From assembly GCA_029204225.1 (NCBI GenBank), contig CM055107.1, positions 12,184,627-12,248,626 of the forward strand: a stretch of 64,000 nt of DNA. The letters run 5' to 3'. The DNA is from Diphasiastrum complanatum. Taxonomy: Eukaryota; Streptophyta; Lycopodiopsida; Lycopodiales; Lycopodiaceae. Made by a program: the position numbers and the translations under genes. The notes beneath the pieces are model-generated. The model searched no databases. It had not been told where the DNA came from and saw only the letters and a program-made list of their open reading frames with translations. Shown here in pieces: positions 32,334-42,738 of the stretch (position 1 is the stretch's first letter; the number at the start of each line of letters is the position of its first letter).

Positions 32334-35300
32334 ATCTGTTGCAGGACCCACTGCAACACCGATGATGTCTTCCGCTTGGCACTTGGAAAAGCGTGGATCT
32401 TCGTTCGCTTCCGTAAAACCAGGTGCTTATTATCCGCAAAATTTATTCGTCAAAATTGGAAGTCTCACAATTGGCCGCTACATACCAGCCCTCTTGAGCA
32501 CTTATTGTGAATCATGCTTGTCTCGTCGTCATGTCGTCTACTTTCGCTCGCTCATCTTCCAGCCCAGGGCTTCAAAAACTTGGAAGCGGAGCTTACTTCA
32601 GAAATTGAGGGGGCCCATATATTCTCTTATCTTTTCTACAAAGCCCATTTCCTGCTAGTCTTCCACCATGGTCACATAGCGTGACAACATGAAGGCCGCT
32701 CTGTAGTATAGCCTGGCCATCATTTCATGGTCTTCTTCTGACTAGAGGGCAACATTTGGGTTGATTTTAATGGGCTCCAGGTCTCGATCCCAGTAACAAT
32801 CTTGTTGCATCAAGAAGACCATGGATCTGCAATACTCGTCACTTTTCTGCATGCAAAGATCGGCACTTGATTTGTATTTATGCCTGAAGTTGAGTAACTG
32901 CAGCCTCAGATCATCCAGGGAGGTTTTCTCTGAAATTCCTGGAATGACTGGCCAGTTTACTATCTCCACTCGGGGCTTTTCCACCGGCCATGGGTTTCTG
33001 CATTTGAGTGGCATGTAGAAAGGATCCACTCGCTTCCATGCCGGTGCTTTTAAATACTTTTGAAGTCGCCTGTTATCTTTCAGGACTTTAGTCCGCCATT
33101 CTGGCTGCGGTTGTAGCACGGCAATGATCTCAGCCCTGGTGGAGTGTTGGCTTTGATCAATGTCTTCTTTGCCTCCCCTCATGTTGGGAGGGTATTTCCC
33201 CTCAAATTTCTCTGACTCTCTTGTGTCAGCCAGTTTGCCTCTGGGCCTAGCAGGGGAAGTTGTCCTATGCAGCTGGGATGGCCTTGCCAGATAATCATCT
33301 AGGGCCTTGGTGCCCGTATCTTTCTCTTTAGCTTGCTCGCCTGTTGATGGCTCAGCTGCACCCTTGTCTGGCCTGGGCGAGAACCTTCTCATTTCTGGTT
33401 GATCTGCCAAGAAGTCGTCATCACCCCCCATGTCGGTGTTAATTTTTGGAAGGTCTAGGATGGAATGATCTGGAGAGAGGGGTGCGGGGGTGATAGGGAT
33501 GGGCCCATTATTTTGCTAGGAGGTGATGAAGAGAGGGGAGATGGAAGAATTGGGTAAGTTGGAATGAATGTTTCAGAAAAATTAAATGTAGAGTAAGAGG
33601 AAGGGATAAAGGTGGGAGGAGGTCGGAGAAAAGTCATGGAAGCAATACCGGCTGTCTAGCCACTCGATCTCGAGCTACCATCTGAAGGGTGGGTTTGCCC
33701 ACCTTGATTCCCTGCTCCATCATTTCCATCATTGTCCCGTGGCTTCGTTATTTGAGAACCTGCTTGAGCCTTGCACGTCGTGTCCCATAATTGGTTCACC
33801 TTGTCCAAGACTTGCTGCAGGACCTTCGTGGTTTCTTTCAGCTGCTTCTAGGACTCCATGATGATTTTCTCTTGTTTGGCCACAATGTTCTCAAAATTTC
33901 TCTTTTCGGCTTCTCGCTCTTGGATTAGTCTTACATATTTTTCCATCTGGATGGCTGAGGTCTGTGGAGCCTGGAATTGAATGTCCTCGGGCTTGACTAG
34001 AGGAGCGTCGACTGTCATTGCACCCGATGATCCGTCTCATACTTGGTCGATTTGAACCATCTGGTGCTTCAGTTGTTGCTGGACCTCTTCCAAAGTGGAT
34101 TTCTGCCCGGCCACCACGGATCTGGTTTCCATTGTCTCTTCCTCTTTTTCTTTGGCCAGCCTTTGATATCGCATAATTTTTTGGTCTTTATGTTGGACCT
34201 TGCTCTCGAGCACTTGATGCTGGCTCACCAACCAATGCATGTGGTAGCTTGTTTTGGATAGGCCTATCATCGAGCGCTTGGCTGCTTCAGTGAGCTTTTC
34301 AGGGTTAGTGAGAGTTGGCTACTGATTTGGGGTGTGGGATGGTGAGGCTAAACCAAAAAATGAATGTGGTGTTAGAGCTGAAGATGGAGGTGGAGGTGGA
34401 GGGAGTGGAGGGATAATGTTAGTAATGATTGTGGTGGTGGTGGTTAGTGGAGGGGTCAGACTTCTTCCTGGTTGCTCCACCTTTTCTGGCTCATCATCGC
34501 TTATTTCCATCAGGCCTGCAACATCAAAATATTGAGATGTGTCCAGTGTGTGGACTTGCTGGGCCTGTGGTTGCTGAGCCACTTCTGTGTCCTGGGGACT
34601 GGATATCCCCACTCCTCTCCCCCCCCAAAATTTGTGCCAATGGTGATGTTGGTGGCGTTGGTGTAGTAATCAGTGTGGGTGGGTTGGTGGCTTCATCTGA
34701 TAGACCTGTGGCTTGAGTTACTGCCGTATCAGGTGGTTGTGTAGATGTAGTTGCTCCATCACCCTCGTCGATGACATGTGAGGGTGACGAGTGTTGTTGT
34801 GATGTCGTGGATGAGCTGCCAACATCTGAGGTGGAACCATCTGAAACTGATCCCACTAGTGATGTGCTCTTAGCTTGAAGCTTCTCTTGCTTCCGTTGTT
34901 GCCGTGTGCCCAGCAACTAAGCCTTTGAGGTATCTGCCTGTTGAGCTCCGAAAGTTGCAGCTATTTGTAGATCCTGTGGTGGGCTTCTTGGCTTCTGCAC
35001 CAGAGGGAGGATACTGGTGTTGACTCGTTTAGCCTGGGATCTCGATGGTGAAGTGTTCCTTGCATGCTTGGACTTCTTGTGTTCAATGGGAATTTCCCAT
35101 GCCTTGTCCGCAAGCTGCAGTTGTTGTTGAAGCTTTGGCCCGTTCTGTACTTGGTGAAGAGTGATATCTGTCATCAGATATCCCAATACTATGATGGGTT
35201 GCTTGTTGTTAATGCACTCATGAAGACAATTCGAAACAAACTGTACCCAGTCATAGAGATTCTGGGAGTGCAGTCGTGAATCTGCCATCATGTGAAATAG

Positions 35301-35806
35301 GGACATGGGTATCCTCTGCAACTTTTTCCTTGGTCGTTGTGTGCACTTTGTCAAGTACGCACATGCCGCTTGTAATTGGGATTCATTTATTGCGTCAACT
35401 CGATACTCGTCCTTGTTTTTCCTGTTTGCTAGTGATGGATCAATAAATTTGAAATACGTTGTCTGTTCGATTTCTTAAGTGTTCTCGTGACAGCATTGGG
35501 CCCTCTTGGGAACCCAAAAGGTTGCAAGTCGGCCGGTGCAAATGATAGGTTGTAAACATAGTTCGTCACAGGAGGGACTATTAGCTGGCACGACCTTGCT
35601 GTAGCATTGTAGTTGGTGTAGATCATATGCACAAGATAGGGGCTTTGATACCCCGTTAGGACAGGCATTTGGAACTCAATGGCTTGAAAGAAAGTTGTTG
35701 TCTGTTGGTACCAGTGTTGCATTTCTGTAAAATCCAATTTGGATAAGTGGATGTCAAGCTTATTGGTTGCGGGGTCATCAGATCTGGAGGCAGGGTTGGT
35801 AGACAT
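32331..35806 (-). pseudogene. Beta-2 aORF (third ORF), nearly full length, broken
   Basis: It starts at ATG 35806 (MSTNPASRSDDPATNK) and ends at TAG 32333-32331, about 1158 codons. N-terminal region: KLDIHLSKLDFTEMQHWYQQ, FQMPVLTGYQSPYLVHMIYT, PADLQPFGFPRGPNA and NLYDWVQFVSNCLHE. Then a Q/T/P-rich linker, a poly-Pro run (about 34385-34415) and a coiled coil (about 33790-34270). C-terminal region: LADTRESEKFEGKYPPNMRG, QPEWRTKVLKDNRRLQ, KRVDPFYMPLKCRNPW, EIVNWPVIPG and, past a stop at 32742, MARLYYRAAFMLSRY. Frame breaks lie near 35460, 34917, 34612 and 33650. Parts such as 32742-33431 are long and open. It pairs residue for residue with beta-1 over much of its length. Confidence 0.65.
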
Positions 35807-36028
35807 GATGAAGAAATTGGAAAAAGAGAGAAACAAATAATCTGAAAAAAGGGTGTCGGTGGAGATGGGAGCGTAGGGACTTTGGGAATCATCTGAGTTG
35901 ATTCACTACCGAACGTGGAAGCTTGGTCTGATTGTTTAATTTCTGTCTCCTTAGACAAGGGCTTTATCGGCTGTGTAAGCTTCGCACGCATCTGTTTTTG
36001 ATGCTTGGTTAATTGTGTATCAATGATT

Positions 36029-37416
36029 TTATTTTTTTTGTAACCGAGGTTTTTGCGGTTTTTGAGTGGGCGGTGTTGTTAGCTTACTTATTATATCATC
36101 ATTGATTGTATCCCAGACTTCGTCTGGATACACATCCCATGTATAAACTTTGGATTTGGGCCTGTATGCTTGTGTGTTGGGTATTTTGGACGTCAGTTGG
36201 ACATGAGCCAATGGTCTTGGAGTCTTGATCGCCTTAGGAATTGATTTTGGTGGATGAGGTTGGGCATCTAGATAGAGGAGTACATGTTCATCCGTCATTT
36301 CTACATCATCTATGGAAATAATACCTTCTTCCAGAACATGGGCGGTAGAGACGCTAGGTTCTCCTGGGCACCAAGCTATAGGAATCGGGTCAATCATCAT
36401 AAGTGGGATGATGGGTGTGTCAATGTCTATAGAAGATGGGATAATATCCACATCTGCTGTAGCGGTTTCGATACGACATCGATTGGAATCCGCACAGTCC
36501 ACAGTGGCTAGTGCATGACCCCAATCGATTATGTCCGTGGATCGTGTATAATGGCCTTTTGGTTGGATCGGGGCACTATCTGATTCGTCATATGTTGTAG
36601 ATGACCAATCATCGTATACCTTGGTTGGCTTGACATGGCCTGCTGAGTCAACCGTGACTCATTTCTCGTGGTTGCCAAAGGTAATTTTACTATGCTTCCA
36701 ATCTTGGACAACACCTGCCATCTGGAGCCAAGGTGTACCAAGAAGGAGTTTATATGTATTAGCATCTTCTGGTAGGTCTAAGATGACACAATCGATAACA
36801 AACTTGACACCTGCTATCCGAACTTTTATATTTGATAAATGACCAGCAGGGTTGGTAACTCATTGATCAGCCATGCGAAGTTTATATCGTGGTTGATCGA
36901 GGGTATGGAAGCCCCATGACTTTGCCAATGACAAAGCCATTATATTAACGCCTAATCCACTATCGAGGATAGCGGATACTGTGGGATAATCTTTATAGGA
37001 CAAAGGTAGTGTGATGTTATTCCCCTTAGCAACACCTATATTCATCATATTCATCAAAATCTGAGGAATTTCGAGAATGTCTTCTGGTTTTCGTTGTTCA
37101 TCAGGAATAGGAGGCAGCTGAAAACTACGATGGATATAGCGTTGAAGTCTGGTGAAGGATTTGATTGCACTATGGAACGACATAATGAGTTGAGCTTGTA
37201 GAGGTCAGAAAATACTTCAAGTCCGTGTAGGGATTGCTCCTTTTCGGGGATATGAGCTAATAACGGACTTTCTGTATGTTCTTCCTCTCGCAAAAATTCA
37301 TCTCGGAATTTGTTGTATGGCCTTTGTTTGACTTTTGGGTCCGGGTAGTCTGTTGGTAATGTGGAAGCCGTCAAATGGCTTCCATGTGGGTCAGCTGATT
37401 TTCCATGGTTTTGTTG
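36029..37416 (-). pseudogene. Beta-2 aspartic protease and C-terminal linker
   Basis: Protease motif: YPTVSAILDSGLGVNIMALS (catalytic D in DSG), then KSWGFHTLDQPRYKLRMADQ and, past a stop, FVIDCVILDLPEDANTYKLL and GTPWLQMAGVVQDWKH. An acidic linker rich in I, P and D follows (36029-36502). The frame ends TAA at 36031-36029. In a complete element RT should follow here; instead there are 220 bp and then the aORF. Confidence 0.75.
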
Positions 37417-38942
37417 CTATTCTTGTTGTTGGCGTTGTGCTCTAGTAAGAACTCTAACAGGTTCAGATGTGATATGACGTGCTGGAAGGATCCTGTTAGG
37501 TTGTTTAGGACAGTCTTTGAAGCTGTGTTTGCGAACATAGTTGGGACATTCCGCATGGTATTGGTTTTTTACTTTACAGTCAGCCATGAAATGTCCAGTT
37601 TTCCCACAAATAAAGCAGCGGTTGCTCATGGGTCTCGTGGTGATAGCGTAACCATCTTGGATGGCTAGCTGTGTTGGGTTTTCTGGTGGTGTGGAATACT
37701 CAGCTTGTTTGCATGAGCATGAGTTGTCGGGTTGATAATGGTGATGACTAGATAATGGAATTATTGTATTATTGTGATATGATTGATCATACGAGTTTTC
37801 TACCAAATGTGCTTGGGCAGATTCTCGAGGATGTCTATGTTTTTGTGCTCCTAGATCTTGTTGTCCTCTTGGTGGTGGTCCTAAGAGCGCCAGCTGTGGT
37901 TGAGGGTCATGTTTAGATTGTCTGGGCAACTCTTGTATATGGACTTGGTTGTTTCGTCTCACGTGTTCTCTCGTCTATGGTGGATTTGGCCAGTGGGTAA
38001 CTGACCCGACATTGAACTCTAGATAGACTTAAGAGTGTTCTGACACTCTTTTGTGAGTTTCTCCATCTGTTGTTGGTGTTGCTGGTTAAGCAACTCCATC
38101 TATGTCTTCCATAACTGTTTTCGAGTGTCATCGTTTGGGCGAGCTTCTTGGACAACACGATGTGCTCTCCGTTCTCGTGGTTCATCAACATCTGAGCCCT
38201 CGTCTTCTTCCCGAATGGCATCAGACATGGCTTGTTTCAATGATGTATATTCATCATTCTGACGAAGTTCACGTCTTATTGATCATGGGAGTCCAACGAG
38301 GAACCAAATGATGAGCATGGATTCGGTGGGTTGCTCTTGTACCTGACTTTTTAATCGTTTAAATCATTCAATGTAGTCACGTACTTTCTCGTCTTTTGTC
38401 ATTTTGAAATAACTTAGTTTGACAAAAGGACTTTCTATCAAGCAAAATGGCTTGAAGCATTTGATAAAGGCCTCCTTCAAGAGTGACCAGTCACGTTTAT
38501 CTTCACGATCAAGGTTAAAAAACCATTCTCGTGCTCGATCGATCATGGTCATCGAGAACAATTGAATCATGGTGTCTGGTGATGTTTCGCCATAGACATC
38601 ACATGCATTCTCAAAGACTTGAAGAAATCTTTGAGGATCAGTGTTGCCATCGTACTTAGGTAAGTCGAGCTGTGGGGTCCTTTTTTCAGTACGTGGAACA
38701 TTATTTGCGAAAGCTCCATTTAAGTGAGCTCTTGCATGTGAGGATTCGGCAGCATGAAATTGTGGTCGTTCGTATGGAGCTTCATAACGCATAAGTTCCC
38801 ATCTATCGAATGGGTTCGTGGATGGCTCTTGGACTTGAGATTTCATCCGAGAATATCTGTTAAATTGAGCCTGTTCGGTGGATGGGAAAACCATATTTGG
38901 TGGATAGTCCTTCGTAGAATTCGAATCATAAGGGCGATCCAT
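37417..38942 (-). pseudogene. Beta-2 Gag, broken
   Basis: ATG at 38942-38940 (MDRPYDSNSTKDYPPN). The Retrotrans_gag core is LPKYDGNTDPQRFLQVFENA, then DTMIQLFSMTMIDRAREWFF, DWSLLKEAFIKCFKP and a stop after KVRDYIE (38364). Gag continues in this and nearby frames with ESMLIIWFLVGLP and SLKQAMSDAIREEDEG. The knuckles are CFICGKTGHFMADC and, 12 residues on, CPNYVRKHSFKDC; the second lacks its second Cys (Tyr instead). Gag would form the particle. At least three stops make it inactive here. Confidence 0.75.
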
Positions 38943-39492
38943 GACAACGGTTGAGAACTGACGCGAAAGCGTCGGTCGAGATTTGTTGCGAAGCTGTCGG
39001 TCGAGATCTGTGGCGAGGGCGTTGGTCGAGATCTGACGTGAGGTCGTCGGTCGAGATCTGACGTGAAGCGTCGTCGGTCGAGATCTGACGTGAAGCGTTG
39101 TTGGTTGAGATTTGACGCGAGGTCGTCAGTCGAGATCTGATGCGAGGTCGTCGGTTGAGGTCGGTCGAGATCTAAGTGAAGGCCATCGGTTGAGATTTAA
39201 GAGGATGGCATCGGTTGAGATCTGATGCAGTGTGTCGGTTGAGATCTAACTGAAGGCCATCGGTTGAGATTAGACTGTAGCGCATCGGTCGAGATTTGAA
39301 AGATGGCTCTGGCGCCAGTCGAGATTGAACCGTGGCTCAACTTGGAAATGAGCGTGAAGCGTCGGTTGAGAAGTGCGATTCGCGGTAGGCAGGATGAAAA
39401 TAGTGTGCTCTGTGATGAAGGCGTGGAAGTTCGGAGAGCGATGGGTGTGTGGCACAGATCAAAATGGTTTGGGTGGTTTAATGTATGTGGAG
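38943..39492 (-). repeat. Beta-2 5' leader with 25-bp repeat array
   Basis: Between the primer site and gag are about 15 degenerate units of 24-27 bp, on the element strand ATCTCRACCGACG plus a variable CTTCACGTCAG-like filler (38960-39390). The same core and sense occur in the beta-1 spacer before its aORF (15381-15669, 15865-16240). No protein is likely to be encoded. Confidence 0.8.
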
Positions 39493-39508
39493 CTGTGCAA
39501 CGACGCCA
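39493..39508 (-). promoter_or_regulatory. Beta-2 primer binding site
   Basis: The minus strand reads TGGCGTCGTTGCACAG two bases after the LTR. The first 12 bases match the tRNA-Asp-type site with one change, and the rest diverges. Confidence 0.6.
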
Positions 39509-39510
39509 AA

Positions 39511-40596
39511 TGTTCACGGATTCCTTGAATTTGTGAACACGGTTTTCTGCTTCTTCTTATACTTCTGTAGTTACGGTTCTTTATGATACTTCTTCTTATT
39601 AGAACAGTTACAAGCAGAAGTGTTACTCAGTTTTCAGCTTGTATTCCCAGCCTGTCAATGGGAGACATGGTTTTGATACTCAGCTACATGCATAACCACC
39701 CATGTAACCATCTATAGCTCAAGAAGATCAACGTTTTAGAACAAGGAGCAATCTTACCATTATCTACTAAATCAAAAACAATCAAAGACAAGATTAACTA
39801 CTAGAACAAGAAACGAGATTCAAGAAACAAGAAACAAGATTCCTAGTAGCATTTTAATAATCTAAGAATCAAGAAACACTCATTACTTGATGCTGAGATT
39901 ACTCAAGAACAATCAAGAACTGGGTTGCAAGGGAGTATGCAAGATCTATACCACAAACCAGCCTATCCAGTTTACTTGAATGTTGATTACTACCTCATTC
40001 CACAAACAAGAACTGAATCCTAATCCACAACTAAGCAAGAAACAAGAAACAAGAACCTAGTTGATCTAGAATGCAAAGGAATCAAGCATGCTCATAGAAA
40101 TCTCACTCAAGAACATTGCCATGAACAAGGAGCTTAGCTATCATCAAGAACTCGTGGAGGATCCTCTTTATTAGCTCAAGAGAACTTGACAATACATTCA
40201 AAAGCTCCCTCACAAGAGAGGGGGGGCCCTTAAATAAGCAAGAAGGCTGCCCATGTGGAGCCCAAGTGGCAATTCCACCAAATTATAAATTACATGTGGA
40301 ATTTGCCCTTCCACTAAAGGTCACCATCAAAAGGTGGCTCACTCTTACTAATTTAAGGGAGGTCTACATTTATCTACAATGCCTAGGAAATATTACTAGC
40401 TCCTACATGGTCATTCCTTCTTTGGGATACACCATGTAAGCTCACATAGATAACTCATTGTCTTCCTAGCTAGTACTTCCTCGGCTCTCAGCTTCTTCTG
40501 CTCTCCTCCTTCTGAGATCTCCTCGGTCATGGGTGAGAGATAACTTGTGTCTTCAGCTTGGCTCGACATCTGAGGATTCTTTGGGATCCGCTAACT
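39511..40596 (-). repeat. Beta-2 5' LTR
   Basis: 1086 bp, matching 31234-32320 with scattered changes (about 5% by eye). Its outer end reads AGTTAGCGG instead of TGATAGCAG, so the terminal TG is lost by mutation. The GAGTA duplication still fixes the edge. Confidence 0.85.
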
Positions 40597-41654
40597 GAGT
40601 AGCAGGAGCAGAAGCCTATAGTTTTTTGGACAGTTTTAGCAGCTACAATCAAGTGAAAATAGCACTGCAAGATCAGCACAAGACAACATTCACCGCTGAA
40701 TGGGAAACCTATGCCTACAAAGTGATGTCGTTTGGACTTTGTAACGCCCCAAGTACATTCCAACGAGTTATGCAAGAGGCATTCAAAGAATATTTGCAGA
40801 AAGTTTTGGAGATCTTCTTGGATGATCTATGCATGCACAGACCTAACTTTGAGCACTTATCCAATTTGGAAAAGGTGTTGATGAAATGCCGCGATTATCA
40901 AATATTCTTGAACCCATAGAAGTGTCAGTTTTGGGTGACACATGGCCTCATTCTCGGCCATATAGTATCAAGACACGAGATCACCACAAACATGTCAAAG
41001 ATAAGGATAATTATTGATATGCCACCACCAGGAACGATCCGCGAAGTCTATGTTTTCATGGGTCATGCTAACTACTATCGGATTTTTATTCTAGATTTTG
41101 TGGAGTTGGCTCGGCCAATCTACAAGCTCACAACGAAACCACATTAGACAGAGGAGGCCCTACAGGCTTTCCAGAAACTTAAAGATGCATTGGTCTCAAT
41201 GGCAATATTACGTCCACCCAATTGGTCCATCAAGTTTCATGTGCATATGGACGCATTAAAGTATCCAGTGGGAGCAGTTTTAACCCAGTCAGGAGAACAC
41301 AAAAAGAATTCCCCAATCCAATTTTCTGGTCGACAACTCAGTGATTCAGAGATAAACTACTCAACCATACAGCGGGAGGCACTGGCCATAATTTATGTGG
41401 TTAAGAAATTTCGGCATTATTTGATGGCACATTTTGTTTTTTATACGGACCATCAACCCTTGATGTATCTGGGTAATAAAACCTATGACACAGGGAGAAT
41501 CACTTGGTTATTTCTGTTGTTGGAGTTTGATTTTGGATAGTGGTTCGCAAGGGAAAGTAGTAATATATGGTGGATCATGTGTCGTAAATCAAAGGGAAGG
41601 AGATTGCAGCACTTGATGATGAGCTACCAGATGCTTCCTTGTTTTACATTGCAC
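40597..41654 (+). pseudogene. Gamma-2 RT C-terminal part and RNase H, broken
   Basis: RT resumes with AGAEAYSFLDSFSSYNQVKI, FGLCNAPSTFQRVM and EIFLDDLCMH (FLDD in place of YLDD). RNase H follows with FHVHMDALKYPVGAVL, TIQREALAIIYVVKKF and FYTDHQPLMYLGNKT. Stops are at 40917-40919, 41145-41147 and about 41538. The end (DELPDASLFYI) is cut by a copia LTR at 41655. Integrase and all downstream parts are absent. Confidence 0.75.
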
Positions 41655-42153
41655 TGTCGGCTATATCATTCCTACAATCCTCTAGAATGTAGACAGACAT
41701 TCCTGATCTACGTTTAAATTAATACAACATTCAACAAAAACTGAACCAATATGCGGAATTGATAAAATGAGTGAATAAGATACACAAGTGATGGTAGACA
41801 GTAATTCATTCAAGATCAGACAAAATTAAGAGAGATATGTGCGTAATAGTTACAGTATCATCTATTGATCCTATTGATTTCGAATGCTATATGACAGACC
41901 CACACAACGCATTGGCATGAGAAAAGCGGTGTTCTCCCATGAGTAATGTCTCGCTTACTAGCGGACTTCCTGGATCTCTATGGATCCCCGCTTACAAAAC
42001 TTGTCTTGCTCGCAGGTGGACTTCTATTCTGTAGTCTATATATTTCTATCTGCTACTGTATGTATCTTATACATTCAAAGTAGCACACCAGATTATATAG
42101 ACTAAACAATCTATAACTAATTACAAGAGAGGTGGGTTAGGCACGTCCTAACA
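41655..42153 (-). repeat. Copia-type 3' LTR (Copia-3)
   Basis: 499 bp. The element strand starts TGTTAGGACGTGCCTAACCC and ends TAGCCGACA, with a TATATAATC box near 42095. A purine tract (AGCGGAAGAG) precedes it at 42154-42163. The flanks TGCAC and CTCTT do not match, so this is the 3' LTR of an element whose body has been lost or lies degraded to the right, not a solo LTR. Confidence 0.6.
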
Positions 42154-42661
42154 CTCTTCCGCTGACGTCATCATATCATATCAGGGTTTCTGTACTTCAT
42201 GGTGCTCGCATGATCTTCCTGATCCTTTGGAGCGTGAAGGTCAAAAAGTGTTGCGAAGATTTTCGTGTCGCTTCGAGCCGTTTGGCTTTCGCGTCGTCTG
42301 ACTTTCTCCTGTTGTATCACGAAAATTTTTCTTTCGCGAACTTTTCGCGCTCGTCTCTCTTCGTCAGAGTGTTCGCGAACATTTTTGCTTCGTGTCTTTT
42401 CGTGATGTTCGTGAACATTCTCCCTTTGTGTCTTTTCGTCAAACTGAGGGCTGAAAGCTAGCAAAGCTTTGGTAATAAAAACGTTTTGTTTCTTCGGTTC
42501 TTATCTGCACTTCTAGTGGAAGCTTGTCCTCTCTCCTCTCTCCATGCTACTATGTGTAGAGATTGGTATCTACCATGAATGTTGTCAGAGAATTAGATAA
42601 AGAGCCATACCACAAGTGCATCCATGCTTCCAATCTGAACAATGACTATATTCACTAGAAT

Positions 42662-42738
42662 GTGGCACATATTTGACCTCAAAACAACAATAAGTAATGA
42701 GGCACATATTTGACCTCAAAACAACAATAAGTAAGGAG
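42662..42738. repeat. Tandem duplication, about 38-bp unit, two copies
   Basis: GGCACATATTTGACCTCAAA followed by ACAACAATAAGTAA is repeated back to back with one or two changes. Confidence 0.8.

Larger units (their letters stand above)
31234..40596 (-). mobile_element. Beta-2, Ty3/gypsy element with gag, protease and aORF but no RT or integrase
   Basis: LTRs are at 39511-40596 (5') and 31234-32320 (3'), with the exact duplication GAGTA (31229-31233 and 40597-40601) in gamma-2 RT. Minus-strand order: LTR, primer site, 25-bp repeat leader, gag, protease, short linker, aORF, polypurine tract, LTR. RT, RNase H, H2C2 and integrase are all absent between protease (ends 36029) and aORF (starts 35806). 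Both LTRs are full length, so this is a complete but non-autonomous insertion. Confidence 0.9.
20191..41654 (+). mobile_element. Gamma-2, Ty3/gypsy element split by alpha-2 and beta-2
   Basis: The pieces are 20191-21882 (Gag end, protease), 30691-31233 (linker, RT start) and 40602-41654 (RT end, RNase H). Joined order matches gamma-3 at 58317-61580 without loss at the two insertions. The left end is cut by beta-1 and the right end by a copia LTR. No LTR of its own is in the window, so placing it in the gamma family rests on pol and protease similarity. Confidence 0.8.

Noticed and set aside
32821-34716. Plus-strand frames across beta-2
   Set aside because: Shadows of the minus-strand aORF and broken by its codon bias; the minus reading matches beta-1.
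41655-42153. Solo LTR
   Set aside because: Flanking 5-mers TGCAC and CTCTT differ and a purine tract lies at the 5' side, which fits a 3' LTR of a decayed element better.
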